From an uncultured Lachnospiraceae bacterium (GTDB lineage Bacteria > Bacillota_A > Clostridia > Lachnospirales > Lachnospiraceae): DNA of 13,702 bases. This document shows positions 1 through 6,382 of this stretch, piece by piece (the stretch's first letter is position 1; every line of letters starts with the position of its first letter). The stretch lies in assembly GCA_902780985.1 (NCBI GenBank), contig CACZHN010000117.1, positions 1-13,702 on the forward strand. The letters run 5' to 3'. A program made the position numbers and the translations under genes. A model generated the notes under the pieces. It saw only the letters and a list, made by a program, of their open reading frames with translations. It searched no databases and had not been told where the DNA came from.

Positions 1-42
1 AAGCTTTACGGCTTCGCGCATATATTTTTCATTCGAATCCAT
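1..42 (-). CDS. tadA: Probable tRNA adenosine deaminase TadA, N-terminal 14 codons (cut by window edge)
   Basis: Only the start of the gene is visible. Reading leftwards from an ATG whose first base is 42, the frame is open to the window edge and gives MDSNEKYMREAVKL. This matches the usual opening of bacterial TadA proteins, where an [N/D]E-x-[Y/F]M-[R/x]-A-x-x-[L/A] helix precedes the cytidine-deaminase-like fold. TadA converts A34 to inosine in the tRNA-Arg anticodon. An AGGA ribosome binding site overlaps the last codons of the upstream histidine kinase gene, 7 bp away, so the gene is probably translated from the same transcript. None of the zinc-binding HAE or PCxxC motifs lie inside the window, so the name rests on a short N-terminal match and gene position. 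Confidence 0.55.
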   Translation of the reverse strand, partial: MDSNEKYMREAVKL

Positions 43-49
43 CTGACAC

Positions 50-1054
50 TCATCCTAAAATTATTATTACATCCGTACCTTTTCCTTCTTCGGAACGGAT
101 TTCCATATCATGTTCCAGTCTCCTGCAGAGCTTTCTGCAGAGGTACAGCCCCAGTCCCGTGGAGGCCTTGCCCGCTCTTCCGTTGGTGCCGGTAAAACCT
201 TTATCGAAGACTCTTCCCAGTTCGGCCTGCTTTATGCCGCATCCGTTGTCATCTATATGAAGGCAGGTTTTTCCTTCTTCTTCCGTAAGATATACGGAGA
301 GCTTAAGCTTCTCCTCTTCCTTCGCATATTTGATGCTGTTGTCTATTACCTGTCCCACTATGAAGCTGAGCCACTTGCCGTCGCTCTTGACCGGCTTTGA
401 AGGTTCCAGATCATGCATATCTATGGAAGCTCTCATGGATATAAGAGTCTTCTTTCTCTTTGAGATACAGGTCTTGACTATCTCCCCTATATTCACTTCC
501 TTGATGAAGTAATCCTTTTCCACTTCCGCACTTCTGGAGTAGAAAAGGGCCTGCTCCACATAACCTTCGATCCTGTCGATCTCCACATCGATATCGCTCT
601 CTCCCACCGTATCTTCCCTGTGGTTCTCCATGATCATCTTTGAAGTGGAAATGGGAATCTTAACCTCATGTACCCAGGTCTCGATATACTCCTTATACTC
701 CTCCAGATCACGCTTATATCCGGCCACATTATCGCACATGGATACTTCGGCGTCGTTTAAGATATCCCTCAGCTGCTGCTCAACCTGAGATCCCACCTTA
801 TCCATGACTTCCGGTACCAGATATTTCTTATCCATACTGTCCATCATGCGTCTGGTTCCGTCGAAAACCTTCCTGAGTCCCAGATAATCCACATAGAGGC
901 ACGCAAAAAAACACAGCACAAGCGCTGCAGTCACATATAGCATAAGATAGACAGATCCCTTAAGCGTCATAAGGAAAATGTCTATCGAAACAACAAGGAT
1001 GATAAGTCCCACCAGCCAATACCAGTGTTCTTTTAAATACTTTCCGAGCTTCAA
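50..1054 (-). CDS. BceS-like intramembrane-sensing histidine kinase
   Basis: A 334-residue sensor kinase that probably autophosphorylates and passes phosphate to the response regulator encoded just upstream. Two membrane helices lie at about residues 13-31 and 35-56 with only a few residues between them, so there is no extracellular sensor domain. This is the hallmark of BceS-type kinases, which read the state of a partner BceAB transporter. The dimerisation helix carries the phosphoacceptor in WVHEVKIP (His129). The ATP-binding domain shows an N box around DNSIKYAK (Asn239), G1 DDNGCGI (268-274), an F-box-like FDKGFTG (283-289) and G2 STGLGLYLC (298-306), so it looks intact. The start is a TTG that overlaps the regulator's TGA stop (TTGA), giving tight translational coupling. 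Nearby transporter genes and shared orientation support a peptide-antibiotic sensing role; the actual inducer cannot be read from sequence. Confidence 0.92.
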   Translation of the reverse strand: MKLGKYLKEHWYWLVGLIILVVSIDIFLMTLKGSVYLMLYVTAALVLCFFACLYVDYLGLRKVFDGTRRMMDSMDKKYLVPEVMDKVGSQVEQQLRDILNDAEVSMCDNVAGYKRDLEEYKEYIETWVHEVKIPISTSKMIMENHREDTVGESDIDVEIDRIEGYVEQALFYSRSAEVEKDYFIKEVNIGEIVKTCISKRKKTLISMRASIDMHDLEPSKPVKSDGKWLSFIVGQVIDNSIKYAKEEEKLKLSVYLTEEEGKTCLHIDDNGCGIKQAELGRVFDKGFTGTNGRAGKASTGLGLYLCRKLCRRLEHDMEIRSEEGKGTDVIIILG

Positions 1055-1761
1055 TTTAATATATACCCCATTCCGCGGCGGGTTGTCACCGCATTTACAA
1101 TTCCTATCTGCTCAAGTTTACCCTTAAGTCTGGTCATGTTGACCGTGAGGGTATTATCGTCTACGAAAGCATCGTTGTCCCAGAGGAAGCTGATGATATC
1201 GTCTCTGGATACTATGACGCCCTTCTTTCTCACCAGAAGCGTAAGTATCTGAAGTTCGTTCTTTGAGAGGATAACTTCTTCACCGTTCTCCCCTTCTATC
1301 TTGCCCTTCATGATATCCAGTACAAATGAAGCGCCGCTTTCAAGCGTTACCTTCACCGTATCGGAGCTGTCCTGATTCTGATATGTCCTTCTCAGCACTC
1401 CCTCCATTCTGGCCAGAAGTATACGGGTGTTGAAAGGCTTCGGAACAAAGTCGTCCGCTCCGCTCTGGATGCTCATAAGCTCCGTAAGTTCACTGTTGTC
1501 ACTTGTTATCATGATGACCGGTGAAGAAGTCTTCTCACGGTAAGCCTTGCATATCTTTATGCCGTCGAATCCCGGAAGGCCTATATCCAGAAGAAGCAGT
1601 GAAAGCTTCTCCTCTATAAGCTTGTCAATAAGTTCGGACTCGGATGATCCCACGTACTCGGCAGGCTCTATAAACCTGCCGGTATATCCGTTGGATTCCA
1701 GAAAGAGCTTCAGCTCTCCGCCCATCTTTTTATCGTCTTCAAGAATTCCAATCTTATACAT
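1051..1761 (-). CDS. BceR-like OmpR-family response regulator
   Basis: A 236-residue two-domain regulator. The receiver domain (about 1-120) has the acidic pair at residues 9-10, the phosphoacceptor Asp59 in LLLLDIGLPG, Thr86 in the PVIMIT strand and Lys108 in the VPKPF loop. The C-terminal winged helix (about 138-236) has the OmpR pattern LSKNELQIL, a recognition helix around VNMTRLKGKLE and the wing TTRRGMGYIL. It should be a DNA-binding regulator controlled by the kinase whose gene overlaps its last four bases. It starts at an ATG behind a GAGGGA ribosome binding site and sits 49 bp downstream of the transporter permease gene, with no clear promoter of its own in that gap. The obvious candidate target is the palindrome at 4678-4699 ahead of the transporter operon; this link is inferred. 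Confidence 0.93.
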   Translation of the reverse strand: MYKIGILEDDKKMGGELKLFLESNGYTGRFIEPAEYVGSSESELIDKLIEEKLSLLLLDIGLPGFDGIKICKAYREKTSSPVIMITSDNSELTELMSIQSGADDFVPKPFNTRILLARMEGVLRRTYQNQDSSDTVKVTLESGASFVLDIMKGKIEGENGEEVILSKNELQILTLLVRKKGVIVSRDDIISFLWDNDAFVDDNTLTVNMTRLKGKLEQIGIVNAVTTRRGMGYILN

Positions 1762-1810
1762 TTCAGTTCCCTCTTTTCCGACAGGTACTTTAGTCCTGCC
1801 ACTTTTAACC

Positions 1811-3841
1811 TTACTTTATAAGTTTCTTACAACCCTCATAAGTTGTCAAGAAATATCCTCCGTAGACCACTATCATGATCACAAATGTAAAGACTATTCC
1901 GGAGCCCATATTTACCATACCTATTGCGGATAAGAGCCCTTTGATGTAGCTGAGTCCGAAGACTGCCGCGAAGGCAGCCACTGCAAGAGGGATCATAAAG
2001 TTCATAAGGATCTGTACGAATACAGCCTTTTTTCTCATAGCCTCGCCCGCTCCTATCCTCGAAAGGATACGGAACTTGGATACGGAATCCAGCGAATCCG
2101 ACATAACCTTAAGTGCTATGATCGCAGCACATGCCACAACAAAGACGATTCCGATGTAAAGTACAAGGAATACCGTAATGACCGATATGCCTACGCTGTC
2201 CTTTGCGATCTTGATCTTAGTGGAGTACATGACTCCCGTTTCATCCTCTCCCAGCTCACCGCTTGCTGTTTTATCATTCAGTTCACCCAGATGCTCCGCA
2301 AACATGTCGTCTACTGCCTGCTTCTCATCTTTTCCCGTTACCTTGTAGTCTGCCGCTACAACAGTATGGATACACTTCATCTCACTTTCCGGAGCATCCA
2401 CAACCGAGTCCGGAAGTATAGCGGCACCCATATCGGCACTCAGTCCCGACATCACGATATACTGGCTCACAACTCCATCATACGCGGACTTCAGTTCTCT
2501 GCCGCCTATGTTAAATGTATTCCCCGATTCAATAGCCGGATTCAGCAGTGTATTAAGAAGGTCGAAATCGGAAATGATAGCATACTCATCTTCTTCCAGC
2601 ACGATCTCGTCTCTTCCGTAAAGTCTCTGCAGCCTGTTGTAATCCGAAAGTCTGATAATGTTTTCCGTTGCAGTCCAGTCGGCATGCATAAATGTATCCT
2701 TTGCCTTATCCATTACGGGAGCAACCATGTCCCCGTTGGTAAGCTGAGGTGTTTCGTATACCGGGATCATGAGACACTCACCTGCCCAGTCTTCTGCAGG
2801 AACCCCCATCTCTCTCAGAAATTCCTCGGCATCAGTCGTTGCCAGATTCATGGTAACGTCCACCGGGGTTGCATTTCCGAGACGGTTGTTAAGATATGTC
2901 CTGATTGAAAAACCGCTGGAGAAAAGGCACAGTGCCACAAAAAGCAGCAGGGATATAACAGCCATGGAAAATGCCGATGTATTTATATTTCCGCTGAACT
3001 GTCTTACCACAAATGCATTTAATCCGCGCTTATAGAATCCGCCGCTCTTTTCCATCATCTTCTGGAAGAAGCCTGCGAAGGTTGCGAAAAGCATGAATAT
3101 TCCCACAGTTCCGGCAATTATACATCCCAGAAATTCGTACTTTCCGATGGTCTCTCCGTAGAATCCCACCTTGATGCAGGAACCCACAAGCATAAGAACC
3201 GCAATGACAAAAAAGATAAGGCTGATCTTTGTACTCTTGATGATCTGCTTCTCACGCATTTTCTCCGCATTCATCAGATCTATCAGCTTGTAGCGCTTCA
3301 CCATCTTGGTATTGAAGCAGAGTACTACGAAGAAGATAGCTGCGAAACATATAAGGGTTATCACAACCGCTCTTCCCGAAATGTCAAATGTATACTTTGT
3401 CACGTCCACTTCGAACATCTTCGCAACAACTATGGAAAGAAGCTGCGATCCGAAGATTCCGAGGATGAGGCCGATGATGAGAGATACCGTTCCCACTATG
3501 CAGGTCTCGCCCACAAGTATCTTTGATACCTTCTTTTTGCCCATGCCCAGAAGCATGTATATTCCGAATTCCTTCTTACGCCTCTTGATGAGGAATCTGT
3601 TGGCGTAAATGATCAGAAGTCCCAGAACCGCCGCAACGCCTACGGATACCGCGCTCATAAGAGTAATGAGCATCTTTACCTTATCATTGCCGGACTCGGA
3701 TACATCCTTCATAAGTCCCTGGGTTCCGATGGAATTGAACATGTAGAATATGGCAACACCGATGATAAGGGTGAAGAAGTAAACCGAATAGTCACTCTTG
3801 GATTTTTTGATATTTTTTAATGCGATCTTAAATGAGCTCAT
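1811..3841 (-). CDS. BceB-like ABC transporter permease (FtsX family)
   Basis: A 676-residue membrane subunit of a BceAB-type transporter, the class linked to resistance against cell-wall-targeting peptides such as bacitracin and lantibiotics. The architecture fits: an N-terminal IALKNIKKSKSDYSVYFF segment, membrane helices at roughly 21-41, 57-80, 112-138, 158-178, 205-223, 235-260 and 292-312, a large extracellular domain of about 220 residues, then three C-terminal helices. The FtsX-type cytoplasmic motif KRRKKEFGIYMLLGMGKKK lies at 86-104. I chose the ATG at 3841 rather than an in-frame start 30 bases further upstream because a strong GGAGGGG ribosome binding site (3848-3854) lies six bases before it. 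The start overlaps the end of the ATPase gene by 14 bp, indicating coupled translation. Substrate specificity is unknown. Confidence 0.93.
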   Translation of the reverse strand: MSSFKIALKNIKKSKSDYSVYFFTLIIGVAIFYMFNSIGTQGLMKDVSESGNDKVKMLITLMSAVSVGVAAVLGLLIIYANRFLIKRRKKEFGIYMLLGMGKKKVSKILVGETCIVGTVSLIIGLILGIFGSQLLSIVVAKMFEVDVTKYTFDISGRAVVITLICFAAIFFVVLCFNTKMVKRYKLIDLMNAEKMREKQIIKSTKISLIFFVIAVLMLVGSCIKVGFYGETIGKYEFLGCIIAGTVGIFMLFATFAGFFQKMMEKSGGFYKRGLNAFVVRQFSGNINTSAFSMAVISLLLFVALCLFSSGFSIRTYLNNRLGNATPVDVTMNLATTDAEEFLREMGVPAEDWAGECLMIPVYETPQLTNGDMVAPVMDKAKDTFMHADWTATENIIRLSDYNRLQRLYGRDEIVLEEDEYAIISDFDLLNTLLNPAIESGNTFNIGGRELKSAYDGVVSQYIVMSGLSADMGAAILPDSVVDAPESEMKCIHTVVAADYKVTGKDEKQAVDDMFAEHLGELNDKTASGELGEDETGVMYSTKIKIAKDSVGISVITVFLVLYIGIVFVVACAAIIALKVMSDSLDSVSKFRILSRIGAGEAMRKKAVFVQILMNFMIPLAVAAFAAVFGLSYIKGLLSAIGMVNMGSGIVFTFVIMIVVYGGYFLTTYEGCKKLIK

Positions 3842-4598
3842 CCAATTCCCCTCCGAGTACTGTCGTAACATCCACTATTCTCTTGAAGAAATCTTTTCTC
3901 TCTTCTCTTTCCTCACGGACGATCTCCGTAAAGATTTTTCCGTCCTTTATGAAAATGATACGGCCCGCATAGCTTGCGCTGAATGCGTCATGTGTAACCA
4001 TAAGAATGGTAGATCCCAAGTTCTTATTTAGTCCCATAAGGCTGTCCATAAGAGCTCTTGATGCCTTTGAATCCAGCGCTCCCGTAGGCTCGTCTGCCAG
4101 TACAAGAGAAGGATCCGTAACCACCGCTCTGGCTGCGGCCACTCTCTGCTTCTGTCCTCCCGACATTTCCGAAGGGAACTTCTTCAGGATCTCGGTGATT
4201 CCAAGATTCTCGGCTATAGCCTGCACCTTTCCCTCTATCTCGCTCGCCTTCACGCCCTTTATGGAAAGAGCAAGTGCGATATTTTCTTCGGCAGTCATAT
4301 TGTCCAGAAGGTTGAAGTCCTGGAATATGAATCCCAGCTTGCTGCATCTGAACTCGTCCAGAGCCTTGCCCTTAAGGTCATTTATATTCTTTCCGTCTAT
4401 AAGAACACTTCCCGCAGAAAGCTTGTCTATTGTGGATATGCAGTTGAGAAGGGTAGTCTTGCCGCTTCCGCTGGCACCCATGATCCCCACAAACTCACCC
4501 TTTTCCACAGAGAAGCTCAGGTCCTGCAGAGCCGGTGTAACATTTGCTTTATTGCCGTAATACTTTTCGGCATTTATAACTTCAAGAATCTTTTCCAC
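3828..4598 (-). CDS. BceA-like ABC transporter ATP-binding protein
   Basis: A 256-residue nucleotide-binding subunit that pairs with the permease encoded immediately downstream. Visible motifs in order are Walker A GASGSGKTT (41-49), Q-loop FQDFN (92-96), signature MSGGQKQR (145-152), Walker B with LADEPTGALDS (167-177) and the H-loop His203 in VTHD, so ATPase activity is expected. The start is assigned to a GTG at 4598. A GGAGG ribosome binding site (4607-4611) lies eight bases upstream, the protein then opens in the family style (MEKILEVINAEKYYG), and the length is typical. Longer in-frame starts at 4634 and 4661 fall inside the predicted -10 and -35 promoter elements and lack ribosome binding sites. 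It is the first gene of the transporter and two-component block, under the promoter and palindrome described separately. Confidence 0.94.
   Translation of the reverse strand: MEKILEVINAEKYYGNKANVTPALQDLSFSVEKGEFVGIMGASGSGKTTLLNCISTIDKLSAGSVLIDGKNINDLKGKALDEFRCSKLGFIFQDFNLLDNMTAEENIALALSIKGVKASEIEGKVQAIAENLGITEILKKFPSEMSGGQKQRVAAARAVVTDPSLVLADEPTGALDSKASRALMDSLMGLNKNLGSTILMVTHDAFSASYAGRIIFIKDGKIFTEIVREEREERKDFFKRIVDVTTVLGGELDELI
3848..3854 (-). promoter_or_regulatory. Ribosome binding site fixing the permease start
   Basis: GGAGGGG on the minus strand, six bases before the ATG at 3841. It supports that start over the upstream in-frame alternative, and lies inside the 3' end of the ATPase gene. 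Confidence 0.8.
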
Positions 4599-4606
4599 TT
4601 GTGTTT

Positions 4607-4611
4607 CCTCC
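4607..4611 (-). promoter_or_regulatory. Ribosome binding site fixing the ATPase GTG start
   Basis: GGAGG on the minus strand, eight bases before the GTG at 4598. No comparable site precedes the alternative starts at 4634 or 4661, so this site decides the annotation. Confidence 0.8.
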
Positions 4612-4632
4612 GTTAGCCTTTTGTCATGTTCC

Positions 4633-4661
4633 ATAATACATTTCCATGACCCGGCGGACAA
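4633..4661 (-). promoter_or_regulatory. Sigma-A-type promoter of the BceAB-like operon
   Basis: On the minus strand a -35 element TTGTCC (4656-4661; 4 of 6 consensus bases) and a -10 element TATTAT (4633-4638; 5 of 6) are separated by exactly 17 bases. Transcription would begin near 4626, giving a leader of about 28 nucleotides that contains the ATPase ribosome binding site. The weak -35 is what one expects for a promoter needing an activator, and a perfect palindrome lies 16 bases further upstream. Confidence 0.65.
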
Positions 4662-4677
4662 TTTAATAGCCCTACAA

Positions 4678-4699
4678 AACCTTACAATGTTGTAAGGTT
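4678..4699. promoter_or_regulatory. Perfect palindrome, probable response-regulator operator
   Basis: Arms AACCTTACAA (4678-4687) and TTGTAAGGTT (4690-4699) are exact reverse complements around a TG centre. The centre sits about 62 bases upstream of the predicted start point of the transporter operon, a normal location for an activator that contacts RNA polymerase from upstream. A further GTAAGG copy at 4702-4707 is offset 10 bp, one helical turn, from the one at 4692-4697, which suits OmpR-family binding to repeated half-sites. It could instead act as a weak terminator for rsmA, but the two-base centre and only four T residues after the arms make that less likely. Confidence 0.6.
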
Positions 4700-4715
4700 C
4701 CGTAAGGCCCGATTT

Positions 4716-5567
4716 CTAGAGATTATCAGCAAGAAGTGCGAACTGCTCAAGATTCAGCGCCTCTCCTCTGATCCTTGTATCTATTCCGAGTTCCGTAAGG
4801 ACCTCTTCTACTCTTTCTTTGGAAATGTCCAGCTCCTTGGAGTTCTTCACCGCATTCAGGAGCGTCTTGCGTCTTTCCATAAATGCCGCCCTTATAAGTC
4901 CGAACAGCAGTTTCTCGTCCTTTACCTGAACCGCCGGCTCCGGTCTTCTCTTAAGACGTATTACCGCAGAACCTACATTCGGTCTCGGCATAAAACAGTT
5001 AGGCGGTACATTTGCCGCAAGATACGGCTCAGCATAATACTGCACCGCAAGGGAAAGCGCACCGTAATCCTTGGTGCCCGGTCCCGCCTTCATTCTGTCG
5101 GCAACTTCCTTCTGTATCATTACCGTAAGGGAATCGAAATGAGACTTTCCTTCCAGCAGTCCCATGATGATCGGCGTGGTAATGTAGTACGGAAGATTGG
5201 CTACAACCTTGAAGGGCTCGCCTCCGAATATGCTGTCTATGTCGCATTTCAGGATATCCTCGTTGATGACTCTGACATTGTCATACTCCGCAAGGGTTTC
5301 TTCCAGCACCGGGATAAGCTTCTCGTCTATCTCCACCGCTGCCACCTTGCCTGCGGACTCTGCCAGATACTGGGTAAGGGTTCCGATTCCCGGTCCTATC
5401 TCCAGCACGTTATCTTCGGGAGTTATCTCCGCAGCCCTGATTATCTTATCGATAACATGGCTGTCTATCAGGAAGTTCTGTCCGAAGGATTTCTTGAAAT
5501 TGAAATTGTGCTTCTGTATAACTTCTATGGTCTGTTTAGGATTACTTAACTTTAAATTATCTTCCAC
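4716..5567 (-). CDS. rsmA: 16S rRNA adenine-1518/1519 dimethyltransferase RsmA (KsgA)
   Basis: A 283-residue SAM-dependent enzyme that dimethylates two adjacent adenines near the 3' end of 16S rRNA during small-subunit assembly. The family signature FGQNFLID lies at 28-35, the SAM-binding loop LEIGPGIGTLT at 55-65, an acidic VEIDEKL that should contact SAM ribose at 79-85, and the catalytic NLPYYIT at 124-130. Length and motif order are normal for the family. The start is a GTG at 5567 preceded by a GGAG site eight bases upstream; an ATG slightly further upstream is out of frame. It lies 18 bp downstream of the damaged tatD. In many Firmicutes a ribonuclease M5 gene sits between these two, and it is absent here. 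Confidence 0.95.
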   Translation of the reverse strand: MEDNLKLSNPKQTIEVIQKHNFNFKKSFGQNFLIDSHVIDKIIRAAEITPEDNVLEIGPGIGTLTQYLAESAGKVAAVEIDEKLIPVLEETLAEYDNVRVINEDILKCDIDSIFGGEPFKVVANLPYYITTPIIMGLLEGKSHFDSLTVMIQKEVADRMKAGPGTKDYGALSLAVQYYAEPYLAANVPPNCFMPRPNVGSAVIRLKRRPEPAVQVKDEKLLFGLIRAAFMERRKTLLNAVKNSKELDISKERVEEVLTELGIDTRIRGEALNLEQFALLADNL

Positions 5568-5585
5568 GTATCATTCTCCAAATCA

Positions 5586-6238
5586 TTACAGCCTGTATAA
5601 TCTGCAGGCGTTATTCCATGTGACCTTTGCCACTTCTTCCGGTGTGATGCCCTTCAGCTCGGCTATCCTCTCGACTACTCTCGTAAGGTATCCGGAATAG
5701 TTTCTCTTTCCTCTGTACGGATCCGGTGCCAGATAAGGGCAGTCGGTCTCAAGGACTATCCTGTCCATAGGAATGGCTTCCACGGCTCTCGCCAGCTTCT
5801 TTGCATTTTTATAAGTTACCACACCGCCTATGCCGAAGTACAGTCCCGTCTTCAGAAGTATCTCCGCAGTCTCCTTCGAATAGGAGTAGCAGTGCATGAC
5901 TCCCGGACATTCATCCGGTGTATCCTTTTATCCTCCCAGTGATAGTCCAGTCCTATCTCACCGATGGCAACTATCTTCTTGTTGGCCTGTGCGATTTCTC
6001 TTAAGCGGTCTATATCGGCATTCTTCATGCCGCCGCATTCGCCCGGGATAACCCCGATGGTTCCGTAAAAGAAATCATACTTCTTCGTAAGGGCATCCAC
6101 TCTTTCGGAACTCTCCATATCGCAGCCTATATCCGTAACCGCAGCCACCCCTTCACCCGGCAGTCCCTCGATCACCTGTTCCCTGTCTTCATCAAATGCT
6201 CTGTCGTCGTAATGTGCGTGTGTATCAAAGATTTTCAT
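5586..6238 (-). pseudogene. tatD: TatD-family metal-dependent DNase, internally deleted and frameshifted
   Basis: Two overlapping minus-strand frames together make a TatD-like protein. The N-terminal part (6238 down to about 5925) has the metal-binding DTHAHYDD opening and EIGLDYHWEDK, then runs into a frameshifted tail ending at 5852. The C-terminal part (in frame from about 5924 to 5586) resumes with DTPDECPGVMHCYSYS and continues through the GIGGVVT, LETDCPYLAP and YRGKRN motifs to a normal end. Compared with family members of about 255-260 residues, roughly 40-45 codons are missing between these parts, including the region that normally carries the metal-ligand histidine of the HSRDA motif. 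The remaining frame is also off by a non-multiple of three. The ATG at 6238 has an AGGA site eight bases upstream. This could be a real inactivating deletion or an assembly error. Confidence 0.85.
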
Positions 6239-6266
6239 AACCGTTTTCCTGAATTTTATCTACTAT

Positions 6267-6282
6267 AATTAAGTGCTTAATT
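6267..6282. repeat. Perfect 7+2+7 palindrome in the divergent promoter region
   Basis: Arms AATTAAG and CTTAATT flank a TG centre. The element lies just upstream of the plus-strand -35 (6285-6290). It abuts a possible minus-strand -10, TATAGT at 6262-6267, which has only a poor -35. That position would let one bound dimer influence both tatD/rsmA and the aminotransferase operon. It is AT-rich, so chance occurrence is a real alternative. Confidence 0.4.
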
Positions 6283-6284
6283 CC

Positions 6285-6313
6285 TTGTATTTTTCCTCTC
6301 AGTATTTTATAAT
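6285..6313 (+). promoter_or_regulatory. Promoter of the aminotransferase-malQ operon
   Basis: A perfect -10 TATAAT (6308-6313) is preceded by exactly 17 bases and a -35-like TTGTAT (6285-6290; only TTG matches consensus). Transcription would start near 6320, leaving a leader of about 60 nucleotides before the ATG at 6383. Confidence 0.6.
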
Positions 6314-6330
6314 GATTCAGGTCATAAAAC

Positions 6331-6365
6331 AACCGAATTTTATAGTTTACATAACTTGTTCGGTT
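6331..6365 (+). other. Stem-loop in the leader of the aminotransferase mRNA
   Basis: AACCGAAT (6331-6338) can pair with GTTCGGTT (6358-6365), seven Watson-Crick pairs plus one G-U, closing a 19-base AT-rich loop. The AGGAGG ribosome binding site begins five bases after the stem (6370-6375), so the structure could affect ribosome access or RNA stability. No known riboswitch is recognised. Confidence 0.3.
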
Positions 6366-6382
6366 AGTCAGGAGGAAAAAAT

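Noticed and set aside
122..141. Short repeated CTGCAGA within the kinase gene
   Set aside because: It encodes a repeated LCRK/LCRR stretch in the final helix of the ATPase domain and is explained by coding sequence.
1772..1800. Possible hairpin (GGCAGG with CCTGTC on the minus strand) between the permease and regulator genes
   Set aside because: Six pairs including a G-U and no T-run; too weak to call a terminator or regulatory element.
4599..4661. Longer N-terminus for the ATPase, starting at TTG 4661 or ATG 4634
   Set aside because: These codons overlap the predicted -35 and -10 elements, lack ribosome binding sites, and add residues not typical of BceA proteins.
4678..4699. Palindrome read as an intrinsic terminator for rsmA
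   Set aside because: The two-base centre would force a larger loop and shorter stem, and only four T residues follow. Its position relative to a good promoter fits an operator better, though a minor termination role is not excluded.
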